Below, piece by piece: positions 52,695 to 62,167 of a stretch of DNA of 64,000 nt. Where the stretch lies: NCBI RefSeq assembly GCF_900101755.1, contig NZ_FNAE01000003.1, forward strand, positions 276,715-340,714, written 5' to 3'. Position 1 is the first letter of the stretch. Each line of letters begins with the position of its first letter. The notes below the pieces were generated by a model. That model was given only the letters and a program-made list of their open reading frames with translations. It did not search any database and was not told where the DNA came from. A program made the position numbers and the translations under genes. This DNA is from Ectopseudomonas alcaliphila. Its GTDB lineage: Bacteria; Pseudomonadota; Gammaproteobacteria; Pseudomonadales; Pseudomonadaceae.

Positions 52695-53714
52695 TCAGGA
52701 TAGCGACTGCAGCCGGCTCTGATCGGCTCGCTGCCCGACCCAGACCTTGGCGCAAACGAAGAAACGCTTTTCGATCAGCTCATAGCTGGCCCATGCAGCC
52801 AGGGCGATCACCGGTATGCAGGCAGCGATGACGAGAGCGGGAGCGAGGTCGAGACTGGCCTGCAGGTACCAGCCCAGCGACAGGACGATCACATGCAGCA
52901 GATACACCGAGTACGAGCAGTCACCCATGTGCCTCAATAGTCGGTTGTCCTGGAACCAGGGTTCCATGGCGATACAGGCCGCCACGATCAACGTGCTCGG
53001 TAGCCCCCAATGCAGCAGGCGCATGGAGCTGTCGACTTGATGGATGGCCAGCAGCGCAGCGGCGATGACCAGCAGCGGCAACCACAGGCCCTGGCGAATC
53101 CAGCCCCGTTTGTAAATCGCCCCCAGAAGCATGCCGAAGACGAACTCGTAGACGATGCTGTTGCGGTAGAAATCGCTCATCCATGGCTGGGTCGCCAGCA
53201 GGCTGAAGGTGGCCAGGGCAAGGACGATAAACAGCAGACGCAGTCGCTCGGTCAGCATGAAGGCCAGGGCGAACAGCAGGTAGAAGAACATCTCGTAATT
53301 CAGCGTCCAGCCGACATTGAGCGTGGGATAGAGACCAAACCCGCCGGGGTTCTCGGCCGGAATGAAGAGCAGAGAGAGCAGCAGATGATGCAGGTCGAAT
53401 TTCTGTACCGGCATCACCGGATTGGCAAAGGCGATGATCAGCGCCGCGATCAACGAGTACAGCCAGTAGGCCGGTACGATACGCACCACGCGACTGAGCA
53501 TGAAACGCCAGGGCGTGATGCGCTTGCCCTGGGTGGAGAGATAAATCACCAGCCCGCTGATGACGAAAAAAATGTCGACACCAACGGCGCCCCTTTCGGC
53601 GAAGAAACGACCGACGAAACTGTCGGCCTGAAAATCGAAGAACACCTGCATGACGTGATGAAAGACCACAACCCAGGCCGCCAACGCCCGTAAAGCCTGC
53701 ACAGAAACCAGCAT
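52695..53714 (-). CDS. acyltransferase-3 family membrane protein
   Basis: A 339-residue protein with about ten helices and acyltransferase-3 motifs: QALRALAAWVVVFHHV at the start (catalytic-type His), VGVDIFFVISGLVIY, and RVVRIVPAYWL. Family members acetylate or succinylate exported sugars, such as O-antigen or periplasmic glucan. It lacks the C-terminal SGNH domain of OafA-type fusions. It lies between cti and nfuA, but no glycan genes are adjacent, so the substrate is open. The ATG at 53714 lies 136 bp after the cti stop. Confidence 0.9.
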   Translation of the reverse strand: MLVSVQALRALAAWVVVFHHVMQVFFDFQADSFVGRFFAERGAVGVDIFFVISGLVIYLSTQGKRITPWRFMLSRVVRIVPAYWLYSLIAALIIAFANPVMPVQKFDLHHLLLSLLFIPAENPGGFGLYPTLNVGWTLNYEMFFYLLFALAFMLTERLRLLFIVLALATFSLLATQPWMSDFYRNSIVYEFVFGMLLGAIYKRGWIRQGLWLPLLVIAAALLAIHQVDSSMRLLHWGLPSTLIVAACIAMEPWFQDNRLLRHMGDCSYSVYLLHVIVLSLGWYLQASLDLAPALVIAACIPVIALAAWASYELIEKRFFVCAKVWVGQRADQSRLQSLS

Positions 53715-53850
53715 GAAACCGCCATTCCCCCTTTCGCTGAATTCGAAACCGGGCCGCCCGAATCAGGCAGCCACAGGGTCCGACCGCAGCCGTGGAAGAA
53801 AGGTCGGCGAAGGAAAGGCTGAACGACGCGCCTGGTTGCTCAAGAGTCGG

Positions 53851-56127
53851 CTAGAGGTTCTGGTAGCGGTTCATGTCCAGCACGCCCGCCTCCAACGGCT
53901 GGGTTTCACGAATATGCTCGGCGAGATCGTGGAAATAGCGCCAGAACTCGGGATGGCTGCGCCGTACTCCCCAGCGCTCGACGATACGCTCGAAGGACTT
54001 GGCGTCGCTGACACCCTCCATCTGCCTGACGAAGGCATCCACCTCACCCGCTTTAACGGTGAACAGGAAATTCGGGTAGCTGCTCAGTACTTCAGGGTAG
54101 ATGGTCAGGGTGTCCAGACGCGGTTGATAGCGCAGTTCCTCGCCCAGCATGAACGCCACGTTGCTGTGCGCGCGATTGCGCAGCAGGCTGTAGATTTCGC
54201 GCGAGCCATCGCTCAACTCCACCCGCAGCATCGTCGCTTCCGGCAACTGGTCGATGACCCGCAGGCCGCCCGCCGGACGACTGGTCAGACGCGCCAACGT
54301 CTGTTCGGCATGTTGTAACTCCCTGGGCAAACCTTCCCGATAACAATAGGCGCCCGTGCAGCGGTTGATCGGGTCAGGACGCGCATTGAGCGTGGCGTAG
54401 CGCTGCAGCAGCTGTGTGGCGAACTGCTTCTTCGGATCGTTGCCGGTCAGGCCAATGGCGCTCGGCGAGCGATGATCGACCGTGGTGTAGTCCATCAGCA
54501 TCTTCAATTTGCCGCTGTTCTGATACCAGTCATCCAGGTAAGCCTCACGCGAGCGTGCCGGCAGCAGACGGAGGAAATTCACCTCGGCGCCGTTGCGAAT
54601 CAGGTCGAAGTACAGGCGCGTCTGCGCCTGGTGCGAGACGTTGCCGAACACGTCGAAGTTGACCACCAACTGGTAGTAGGTGCGCTCCAGCAGTGGGTAA
54701 TCCAGCCACCAGAGGGTCTGCGGGATCTCGCCGAGCAGGCCTTTGCGTACCGAAGCGCTGTCGTGCTGACGAAAGATCGACAGCAGCGCGTTGTCGTTAC
54801 CGCTCCAGATATGCGACCAGTCCGCTGGAGAAGCAGCGGCGTAGGCGTCCTTGCGCAGGTTCTCGTAGTCATTGCGCTTGTTGCGATAGTTGCGCCACAG
54901 GCCCAGCAGATCGCCGATATCGTCGAGCTGGCCGGGCATGGCCAGCAGTGGCGTGGCCTCGCGCTGGTAATCGGCATCGGTGATGTAGAGATCGTGCTCC
55001 GGCGCCTGGAACACGGCCCAGAAGTTGTCACGGATCACGTCGGTAGCGATCTGCCCACGACACACCGGGCCACGGATAAAGGTGCGGACGAAGTACTCGG
55101 CGTTATCCAGCATGAACTGATAACGCGCCCGCGGCGGAATCGCGGCGAAGGTTTCGAAGGGGTTGGCGCGGCGCTGTGCGCCGTAACCGGGTACAGCGTC
55201 CAGTGCCCAGTCCTCACCGAAGAACAGCTCCTGCACCCGTGCCAGTTTAGCGTCGCCCAGCGGATAGGTGATGTGCGTCTTGTGCACGATCACGCCCTGG
55301 ATCGGCCACAGGCGGTAGTAGAACTCGGTGCCCGGATCGTCGTTGGGGCGGCGCGTAGCGATAGGATCGATGGGTTTGCCGCTGGGGGTACGCGAGCGCA
55401 CCATCTGGAAGAAGTGCCCAGGCTCACCGCCCTCGAAGTGCAGGTGCGCCAGGAACAGGTGTTCGTACAGCCAGCGCGAGACCAGATTCTGGCGCGCACC
55501 AGGCGCGTTCATGAAGTGCTCCCACTGCTCTAACTGGCGCAATTCGACCGCGCTGGGTTTGACTACCTGCTCGGCGACCGGTGCGCCCTGCGCCAGCCAC
55601 TGCTCCAGGGTGGCGTACTCGCCATCGCTGAGGCCGGTAACGGCGAACGGCATACCGCCATGGGGATTCTTCTGCGCGTAAGCGGCGAACTCATCTGGCA
55701 ATGAGCAACTGTTGCTGCGAGTGATGGCGATATCGAGATTGTCGGGCAGCTTGGCATTGGCCTCCAGCGGCTGGCTGCGGCCTAACTCCAGCATGCGTTT
55801 GATCAGCGCCGCCTGGCCATTCTCGCCATCGAGCACCGAATGAAAGTCGCGCTGACGCCAGGCTGCTTCGCCTTGGGCGTCCAGATAAAGTCGTGTGGTC
55901 GCTTGCGCCTTGCTGCGGGTACCGTCGTACACCAACTGCTTGCTGGCGCCGCGGGCAATGCCCTCAGCGCTGCCGAGGTTGAGCTGGCACGGTGCGTCAT
56001 AGCAGGTGTGGCAGGCCACGCACTTGTGGGTGAGGATGGGTTGTACGTCGTCGATGTAGGAAATAGCGTCCGCACGGACCAGACCGGCTGCGCAAGAAAG
56101 AAGAAATAGAGCAGCAGGTTTGAGCAT
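53851..56127 (-). CDS. cti: fatty acid cis/trans isomerase Cti
   Basis: A 758-residue periplasmic haem protein that converts cis-unsaturated fatty acids of membrane lipids to trans forms to rigidify membranes under solvent or heat stress. The signal peptide (LKPAALFLLSCAAGLVRA) is followed by haem site CVACH at residues 36-40 and an adjacent CYDAPCQLNLGSAEGIARGASK. ARSREAYLDDWYQNSGKLKMLMDY and NFLFTVKAGEVDAFVRQM lie in the C-terminal half. It sits head to head with metH, as in other pseudomonads. Unusually for the window, a second di-haem lipid-active candidate lies 4 kb away. Confidence 0.95.
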   Translation of the reverse strand: MLKPAALFLLSCAAGLVRADAISYIDDVQPILTHKCVACHTCYDAPCQLNLGSAEGIARGASKQLVYDGTRSKAQATTRLYLDAQGEAAWRQRDFHSVLDGENGQAALIKRMLELGRSQPLEANAKLPDNLDIAITRSNSCSLPDEFAAYAQKNPHGGMPFAVTGLSDGEYATLEQWLAQGAPVAEQVVKPSAVELRQLEQWEHFMNAPGARQNLVSRWLYEHLFLAHLHFEGGEPGHFFQMVRSRTPSGKPIDPIATRRPNDDPGTEFYYRLWPIQGVIVHKTHITYPLGDAKLARVQELFFGEDWALDAVPGYGAQRRANPFETFAAIPPRARYQFMLDNAEYFVRTFIRGPVCRGQIATDVIRDNFWAVFQAPEHDLYITDADYQREATPLLAMPGQLDDIGDLLGLWRNYRNKRNDYENLRKDAYAAASPADWSHIWSGNDNALLSIFRQHDSASVRKGLLGEIPQTLWWLDYPLLERTYYQLVVNFDVFGNVSHQAQTRLYFDLIRNGAEVNFLRLLPARSREAYLDDWYQNSGKLKMLMDYTTVDHRSPSAIGLTGNDPKKQFATQLLQRYATLNARPDPINRCTGAYCYREGLPRELQHAEQTLARLTSRPAGGLRVIDQLPEATMLRVELSDGSREIYSLLRNRAHSNVAFMLGEELRYQPRLDTLTIYPEVLSSYPNFLFTVKAGEVDAFVRQMEGVSDAKSFERIVERWGVRRSHPEFWRYFHDLAEHIRETQPLEAGVLDMNRYQNL

Positions 56128-56278
56128 GACAACGTCTCTGATTGCGATGGTGGCAATTCTAACGAGACGCTGCCCACGGCAACATGAATGAAATTCATGA
56201 AAACACCCGCAACGCTCCAGAACCCTGCAGCTTTGCTATCATCGCGCACCTTGTTTCCGCTTTGCTCAGGTAGTCCTC

Positions 56279-59200
56279 ATGTCCGATCGTAGCGCCCGCC
56301 TCCAAGCCCTCCAGCAAGCCCTGAAGGAGCGCATCCTGATCCTCGATGGCGGCATGGGCACCATGATCCAGAGCTACAAGCTGGAAGAGGCCGACTACCG
56401 TGGCGAGCGCTTCGCCGACTGGCCGAGCGACGTTAAAGGCAACAACGACCTCTTGCTGCTCAGCCAGCCGCAGATCATCGCCGCTATCGAGAAGGCCTAC
56501 CTGGATGCCGGCGCCGACATTCTGGAAACCAACACCTTCAACGCTACCCAGGTGTCTCAGGCTGACTACGGCATGGAAGGCCTGGCCTTCGAGCTGAACG
56601 TCGCCGGTGCCCGCGTGGCCCGTGAAGTGGCCGACGCCAAGACCCTGGAAACCCCCGATCGCCCGCGCTTCGTCGCAGGCGTCCTGGGCCCTACCAGCCG
56701 CACCTGCTCGATCTCCCCGGACGTCAACGACCCCGGCTACCGCAACGTCACCTTCGATGAACTGGTGGAGAACTACACCGAGGCCACTCGCGGCCTGATC
56801 GAAGGCGGCGCCGACCTGATCCTGATCGAGACCATCTTCGACACCTTGAACGCCAAGGCGGCGATCTTCGCCGTACAGCAGGTGTTCGATGAAGATGGCG
56901 TCGAGCTGCCGATCATGATTTCCGGCACCATCACCGACGCTTCCGGCCGTACGCTGTCCGGCCAGACCACCGAGGCGTTCTGGAACTCGGTACGCCACGC
57001 CAACCCCATCTCTGTCGGCCTGAACTGCGCCCTCGGCGCCAAGGACCTGCGCCCGTATCTGGAAGAGCTGGCCAACAAGGCCGACACCCACGTCTCGGCC
57101 CACCCCAACGCCGGCCTGCCCAACGCCTTCGGTGAGTACGACGAAAGTCCGGCGGAAATGGCTGCTGTGGTCGAAGAATTCGCTGCCAGCGGCTTTCTCA
57201 ACATCATCGGCGGCTGCTGCGGCACTACCCCCGGGCATATCCAGGCCATCGCCGAGGCGGTCGGCAAATACCCGCCGCGTGCCATTCCGGAGATTCCCAA
57301 GGCCTGCCGCCTGTCGGGCCTGGAGCCCTTCACCATCGACCGCAGTTCGCTGTTCGTCAACGTCGGCGAGCGCACCAACATCACCGGTTCGGCCAAGTTC
57401 GCCCGGCTGATCCGCGAGGAGAACTACACCGAGGCCCTGGAAGTCGCCCTGCAACAGGTGGAAGCCGGCGCCCAGGTGATCGACATCAACATGGACGAGG
57501 GCATGCTCGACTCCAAGGCGGCCATGGTTCGCTTCCTGAATCTGATCGCCGGTGAGCCGGATATCTCCCGCGTGCCGATCATGATCGACTCCTCCAAGTG
57601 GGAAGTGATCGAGGCGGGCCTGAAGTGCATCCAGGGCAAGGGCATCGTCAACTCCATTTCCATGAAGGAAGGCGTCGAGCAGTTCAAGCACCACGCCAAA
57701 CTGTGCAAGCGCTATGGCGCCGCCGTGGTGGTAATGGCCTTCGACGAAGTCGGCCAGGCCGACACGGCCGCGCGCAAGAAGGAAATCTGCCAGCGCAGCT
57801 ACGACATTCTGGTCAATGAAGTGGGCTTCCCGCCGGAAGACATCATCTTCGACCCGAACATCTTCGCCGTCGCCACCGGTATCGAAGAGCACAACAACTA
57901 CGCCGTGGACTTCATCGAAGCCTGCGCCTTCATTCGCGACAACCTGCCCTACGCGCTGAGCTCGGGCGGCGTGTCCAACGTGTCGTTCTCCTTCCGTGGC
58001 AACAATCCGGTACGCGAGGCGATTCACTCGGTATTCCTCTACTACGCGATCCAGAACGGCCTGACCATGGGCATCGTCAACGCCGGCCAGCTGGAAATCT
58101 ATGACGAGATTCCCAAGGAACTGCGCGACAAGGTCGAGGACGTGGTGCTCAATCGCACCCCGGGCGGCACCGATGCCTTGCTGGCCATCGCCGACAAATA
58201 CAAGGGCGACGGCGCCGTCAAGGAAGTCGAAAACGAGGAATGGCGCTCGCTGCCGGTCGACAAACGCCTGGAACATGCGCTGGTCAAGGGCATCACCGCC
58301 TTCATCGTCGAAGACACCGAGGAGTGCCGCCAGCAGTGCGCGCGCCCCATTGAAGTCATCGAAGGCCCGCTGATGAGTGGCATGAACGTGGTCGGCGACC
58401 TGTTCGGCTCGGGCAAGATGTTCCTGCCGCAGGTGGTCAAGTCCGCGCGGGTGATGAAGCAGGCCGTGGCCCACCTGATTCCTTTCATCGAAGCGGAGAA
58501 AGGCGACAAGCCGGAGGCCAAGGGCAAGATCCTCATGGCCACGGTCAAGGGCGACGTGCACGATATCGGCAAGAACATCGTCGGCGTGGTGCTGGGCTGC
58601 AACGGCTACGACATCGTCGATCTGGGCGTGATGGTGCCGGCAGAAAAGATCCTGCAGACCGCCATCGCAGAAAAATGCGACATCATCGGCCTGTCCGGGC
58701 TGATCACCCCGTCGCTGGACGAGATGGTGCACGTCGCCAAGGAAATGCAGCGCCAGGGCTTTACCCTGCCCTTGATGATCGGCGGCGCCACCACCTCCAA
58801 GGCGCACACGGCGGTGAAGATCGACCCGCAGTACAAGAATGATGCGGTGATCTACGTCACCGACGCTTCGCGCGCGGTCGGCGTGGCCACCCAGTTGCTG
58901 TCCAAGGAACTCAAGCCCGACTTCGTGCAGCGTACCCGCGATGAGTACGTGGTGGTGCGTGAGCGCACCTCAGCCCGCGCCTCGCGCACCGAACGCCTGA
59001 GTTACGACAACGCCATCGCCAACAAGCCAAAGTTCGACTGGTCGGGCCACACCGCACCGAAACCGAGCTTTACCGGCGTCAGGGTGCTGGATGACATCGA
59101 CCTCAACGTGCTGGCCGAATACATCGACTGGACGCCGTTCTTCATTTCCTGGGACCTGGCCGGCAAATACCCGCGCATCCTCACCGATGAAGTGGTCGGC

Positions 59201-59989
59201 GAAGCGGCCACCAGCCTGTTCCATGACGCTCAGGCGATGCTGAAGAAACTGATCGACGAGAAACTGATCAGGGCGCGCGCCGTCTTCGGTTTCTGGCCCG
59301 CCAACCAGGTCGCGCATGACGATATCGAAGTCTACGGTGACGACGGCAAGCCCCTGGCCACCCTGCACCACCTGCGCCAACAGACCATCAAGCCCGACGG
59401 TAAGCCGAACCTGTCGCTGGCCGACTTCGTCGCGCCGAAAGAAAGTGGCGTGACCGACTACGTCGGCGGCTTCATCACCACCGCCGGTATCGGCGCAGAG
59501 GAAGTGGCCAAGGCTTACGAGGCCAAGGGCGACGATTACAACTCGATCATGGTCAAGGCCCTGGCCGACCGCCTTGCCGAAGCCTGCGCCGAATGGCTGC
59601 ACGAGCGCGTACGCAAGGAATACTGGGGTTACGCCAAGGACGAGCAACTGGACAACGAGGCGCTGATCCGCGAGCAGTACAAGGGCATCCGCCCTGCCCC
59701 TGGCTACCCGGCCTGCCCGGATCACACCGAGAAGGCCACGCTGTTCAAGCTGCTCGACCCGGAAGCCGACTACCACAAGGCTGGCCAGAGCGGCGTGTTC
59801 CTCACCGAGCACTACGCCATGTTCCCGGCCGCCGCCGTGTCCGGCTGGTACTTCGCCCACCCCGAGGCGCAGTATTTTGCCGTGGGCAAGGTCGACAAGG
59901 ATCAGATCGAAAGCTACAGCGCGCGCAAGGCGCAGGACATCAGCGTCAGCGAACGCTGGCTGATGCCCAACCTGGGCTACGACGACTGA
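56279..59989 (+). CDS. metH: cobalamin-dependent methionine synthase
   Basis: A 1236-residue four-module enzyme. The homocysteine domain (residues 1-330) has [11 protein letters not shown] and zinc ligands in VGLNCALGA and [10 protein letters not shown]. The pterin domain (about 350-630) shows [16 protein letters not shown]. The B12 domain (about 650-900) carries the cobalamin ligand His761 in GDVHDIGKN. The reactivation domain (about 920-1236) shows RIRYPAC-like [13 protein letters not shown]. It makes methionine from homocysteine and methyl-tetrahydrofolate. No cobalamin riboswitch is visible in the 151-bp upstream gap. It diverges from cti and ends at a strong terminator. Confidence 0.97.
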   Translation: MSDRSARLQALQQALKERILILDGGMGTMIQSYKLEEADYRGERFADWPSDVKGNNDLLLLSQPQIIAAIEKAYLDAGADILETNTFNATQVSQADYGMEGLAFELNVAGARVAREVADAKTLETPDRPRFVAGVLGPTSRTCSISPDVNDPGYRNVTFDELVENYTEATRGLIEGGADLILIETIFDTLNAKAAIFAVQQVFDEDGVELPIMISGTITDASGRTLSGQTTEAFWNSVRHANPISVGLNCALGAKDLRPYLEELANKADTHVSAHPNAGLPNAFGEYDESPAEMAAVVEEFAASGFLNIIGGCCGTTPGHIQAIAEAVGKYPPRAIPEIPKACRLSGLEPFTIDRSSLFVNVGERTNITGSAKFARLIREENYTEALEVALQQVEAGAQVIDINMDEGMLDSKAAMVRFLNLIAGEPDISRVPIMIDSSKWEVIEAGLKCIQGKGIVNSISMKEGVEQFKHHAKLCKRYGAAVVVMAFDEVGQADTAARKKEICQRSYDILVNEVGFPPEDIIFDPNIFAVATGIEEHNNYAVDFIEACAFIRDNLPYALSSGGVSNVSFSFRGNNPVREAIHSVFLYYAIQNGLTMGIVNAGQLEIYDEIPKELRDKVEDVVLNRTPGGTDALLAIADKYKGDGAVKEVENEEWRSLPVDKRLEHALVKGITAFIVEDTEECRQQCARPIEVIEGPLMSGMNVVGDLFGSGKMFLPQVVKSARVMKQAVAHLIPFIEAEKGDKPEAKGKILMATVKGDVHDIGKNIVGVVLGCNGYDIVDLGVMVPAEKILQTAIAEKCDIIGLSGLITPSLDEMVHVAKEMQRQGFTLPLMIGGATTSKAHTAVKIDPQYKNDAVIYVTDASRAVGVATQLLSKELKPDFVQRTRDEYVVVRERTSARASRTERLSYDNAIANKPKFDWSGHTAPKPSFTGVRVLDDIDLNVLAEYIDWTPFFISWDLAGKYPRILTDEVVGEAATSLFHDAQAMLKKLIDEKLIRARAVFGFWPANQVAHDDIEVYGDDGKPLATLHHLRQQTIKPDGKPNLSLADFVAPKESGVTDYVGGFITTAGIGAEEVAKAYEAKGDDYNSIMVKALADRLAEACAEWLHERVRKEYWGYAKDEQLDNEALIREQYKGIRPAPGYPACPDHTEKATLFKLLDPEADYHKAGQSGVFLTEHYAMFPAAAVSGWYFAHPEAQYFAVGKVDKDQIESYSARKAQDISVSERWLMPNLGYDD

Positions 59990-59992
59990 TGC

Positions 59993-60020
59993 AAAAGAGC
60001 CCGCGATTGCGGGCTCTTTT
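59993..60020 (+). terminator. intrinsic terminator of metH
   Basis: AAAAGAGCCCGC-GATT-GCGGGCTCTTTT is a perfect 12-bp stem with a T-run, 4 bp after the metH stop. Confidence 0.9.
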
Positions 60021-60072
60021 CATTTATACGCAACGAACGAGGCGCAACTCGCGCCGATCATCGAAAAAACTC

Positions 60073-60101
60073 GAACTCTGATGCAGGGCTGCTGCTCCAA
60101 A
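60073..60101 (+). promoter_or_regulatory. AlgU (sigma-22) promoter of osmE
   Basis: GAACTC and TCCAAA are separated by 17 bases, a near-consensus AlgU promoter, ending 40 bp before the osmE start. AlgU control of osmE is known in P. aeruginosa. Confidence 0.65.
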
Positions 60102-60141
60102 ACATGTCGAGCCAATTCGGCTCAATCGACGGAGCGATGAC

Positions 60142-60477
60142 ATGTACAAGCACAGTCTTGCAGTACTGGCCGTAGCGGCCGCGGTGAGCGGTTGCTCGAC
60201 CTTCGAGAACCCGGCCGATTACGTGACCTTCCGCAACGAGCCCCTGGTCAAGCAGGTGGACCACGGTATGACTCAGGATCAGGTGCGCACCCTCGGTGGG
60301 CCACCCTCTTCGGAAGGACGCAATAGCGTCACAGGTGGCACCTGCAACAACTATGTGCTGAATGTCGATGGTCTGGAACAACCCTATTACGTTGACTTCG
60401 ACGTCAACGGTCGGGTCGACAGCAAGGGCTTCATGACCTGCGAGCAGCACCAGGGCAACCAGCGCAAGAGGCTCTGA
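60142..60477 (+). CDS. osmE: osmotically inducible lipoprotein OsmE
   Basis: A 111-residue lipoprotein. The signal ends at lipobox AAVSGC, giving a mature protein of about 94 residues with the SmpA/OmlA-like fold: LVKQVDHGMTQDQVRTLGGPPSSE, then CNNYVLNV and FDVNGRVDSKGFMTC. It is a small outer-membrane-associated stress protein without known enzymatic activity. GGAG ahead of the ATG marks the start. The promoter matches AlgU, which fits osmotic and envelope-stress induction. A hairpin downstream separates it from two small minus-strand genes. Confidence 0.92.
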   Translation: MYKHSLAVLAVAAAVSGCSTFENPADYVTFRNEPLVKQVDHGMTQDQVRTLGGPPSSEGRNSVTGGTCNNYVLNVDGLEQPYYVDFDVNGRVDSKGFMTCEQHQGNQRKRL

Positions 60478-60485
60478 AGGCGTTC

Positions 60486-60509
60486 AGCCCCGCTGCGCGC
60501 AGCGGGGCT
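60486..60509. terminator. bidirectional hairpin downstream of osmE
   Basis: AGCCCCGCTGC-GC-GCAGCGGGGCT is a perfect 11-bp stem between the convergent stops of osmE (60477) and the 28-codon gene (60519). No T-tract follows. Confidence 0.65.
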
Positions 60510-60518
60510 ATTCATTGG

Positions 60519-60605
60519 CTAGAAGATCAGTGAGAGCAATCCAACTACCACTATCAGGCCGATGATGAAAATGATACCGACGGTACCGCCCAGAAACTTC
60601 AGCAT
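60519..60605 (-). CDS. 28-residue membrane microprotein
   Basis: The minus-strand ATG at 60605 has AAAGGAGA seven bases upstream. The 28-codon frame encodes a single hydrophobic helix (MLKFLGGTVGIIFIIGLIV at the start, ending LLSLIF), with one Lys before the membrane segment. A strong ribosome-binding site and an unbroken helix of membrane length indicate a real small inner-membrane protein. It lies downstream of the DUF1883 gene (88 bp) and converges with osmE. Function is unknown; small proteins of this kind often bind larger membrane proteins or are stress-induced. Confidence 0.7.
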   Translation of the reverse strand: MLKFLGGTVGIIFIIGLIVVVGLLSLIF

Positions 60606-60693
60606 GCTGACTCTCCTTTTTCGAGGTTCACGGGTTTTGACCTCGGTCTGGCTGTCAGCGTTTAGCTTTTTTCTTCAACAGCTGCGGCGAGTA

Positions 60694-60987
60694 TCAGGCG
60701 CCCGGGCGACGGACGATCTTGATGCTGTATTCCATCTGCGGCTTGCGTGTCACGCTCACCGCTTTGCGGCTCACGGTATCCAGCGTGATGTTCCAGAAGC
60801 CACTGGAGGGTACACGGATCTTCGCCGGGAACTTGATGAAGGCGCCGCCGTGATAACTGTGTCGGCCACGATTCCTGAAGGCGCGGAAGTTGGCGTCGTT
60901 CATCAGGCGGATGTTGCAGGGCTGCGAACATTGGATGACCACCAGATCGCCCTCTTCCAGATGCTCGCGTTGATGGATGAATTTCAT
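60694..60987 (-). CDS. DUF1883 domain protein
   Basis: A 97-residue beta-rich protein matching DUF1883: MKFIHQREHLEEGDLVVIQCSQ at the start, then IRLMNDANFRAFRNRGRHSYHGGAF and WNITLDTV. The family is small and uncharacterised, sometimes fused to TIR domains in other bacteria; there is no such fusion here. The frame is open to 61077, but the ATG at 60987 is the conserved start. It is transcribed away from the divergent DUF5924 gene. Confidence 0.85.
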   Translation of the reverse strand: MKFIHQREHLEEGDLVVIQCSQPCNIRLMNDANFRAFRNRGRHSYHGGAFIKFPAKIRVPSSGFWNITLDTVSRKAVSVTRKPQMEYSIKIVRRPGA

Positions 60988-61126
60988 CGTTTTCGGACTC
61001 GGTGGTGAAACAGGGGCGCAATAGTGCCGCAAGCGGCGCGGCATCGCCAGCGCAGCTGACGACTCGCTTGCAGCCAAGGTTCGCGCTACCTAGGATGCGC
61101 GCCCAATCCTGCCATTTGCTGCCGCC

Positions 61127-62152
61127 ATGAAAACCCTGCTCGACCGCATCCCCACACTGATCGCCCTGCTGCGCCGTTACCCAGGCCTGGTCGCCCTGTT
61201 CGGCTTCTGTTCGGGCGTGGCCAGCTTTCTGTTGGTCGACCGCCAGGCGCATCTGGCCAAGGTGTTGGGCGTGGTATTGCTGGTCAGTTGGGTCTGGCTG
61301 ATTCTCGAGAACCTGCTGCGCGAACGCATTGCCCGGCGCTTTGGCTTCGAGTTGCCGCTGCCGCTGCTACGCTACGGCACGCAGATGATCCATCAGGAAA
61401 GCCTGTTCTTCGTCCTGCCGTTCTTCTTCATCACCACCACCTGGAACAGTGGGCAGCTACTGTTCAGCGGCCTGCTGGCACTCGCCGCACTGGCTTCGAT
61501 CACCGACCCGATCTACTACCGCTGGCTGGCGCCGCGACGCTGGTTGCTGCTGATCTTGCACAGCCTGGCACTGTTCGCGGTGATGCTCACCGCACTGCCG
61601 ATCATCTTTCACCTCAGTACCCCACAGAGCTACCGCATTGCCTTGCTGGTCGCCACGCTGCTGGCTCTGCCGAGCCTGCCGGGCCTGATCGGCTTCACCG
61701 GCTGGCGGCGCATCGTGCTGCTGGCCGCCCTGCCTCTGGCTATGGCCGGCGCCGGCTGGATGGCGCGCGCCTGGGTACCACCGGCAACGCTGTGGCTGAC
61801 CGAAGTGGCGATCAGCGACCGCTTCGATGGCGAGCAACGCACGCCAGGCGAGAGCCTGCAACAGATCAGCCCCGAACAGCTGCGCGACGACGGGCTCTAC
61901 GCCTATACCTCGATCAATGCGCCACGCGGCCTCAACGAACGCATCTACCACGTCTGGCAGCACAATGGCCGGGAAGTCGACCGCATTGCGCTGGACATCA
62001 ACGGCGGGCGCAAGGAGGGCTACCGCGCCTGGACGCATAAACTCAACTTCCCGGCCTCGCCTGAAGGTCGCTGGCAGGTGCGGGTCGTCACCGAAGCCGG
62101 ACAGATGATCGGTGTGCTGCGCTTCGACGTGGTCGCCCACACGGCCAAGTGA
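61127..62152 (+). CDS. DUF5924 membrane protein with DUF2914-like C-terminus
   Basis: A 341-residue protein. About seven hydrophobic helices fill residues 20-225 (LVALFGFCSGVASFLLV, LFFVLPFFFITTTWNSGQLLFSG, and others). A soluble domain follows at about 235-341 with WLTEVAISDRFDGEQRTPGE and IYHVWQHNGREVDRIALDINGG, typical of DUF2914. The family has no proven role; DUF2914 domains are thought to face the periplasm. The start ATG at 61127 lies 15 bp ahead of the coupled radical-SAM gene's neighbour gap: the stop at 62152 is followed by the RlmN-like start 15 bp on, so the two are probably an operon. Confidence 0.85.
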   Translation: MKTLLDRIPTLIALLRRYPGLVALFGFCSGVASFLLVDRQAHLAKVLGVVLLVSWVWLILENLLRERIARRFGFELPLPLLRYGTQMIHQESLFFVLPFFFITTTWNSGQLLFSGLLALAALASITDPIYYRWLAPRRWLLLILHSLALFAVMLTALPIIFHLSTPQSYRIALLVATLLALPSLPGLIGFTGWRRIVLLAALPLAMAGAGWMARAWVPPATLWLTEVAISDRFDGEQRTPGESLQQISPEQLRDDGLYAYTSINAPRGLNERIYHVWQHNGREVDRIALDINGGRKEGYRAWTHKLNFPASPEGRWQVRVVTEAGQMIGVLRFDVVAHTAK

Positions 62153-62167
62153 TAGCATGCGCGCCCC

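Noticed and set aside
56195..58807. 870-codon minus-strand open frame
   Set aside because: It is a mirror of metH in GC-rich sequence; composition is His/Asp/Val repeats with no domain.
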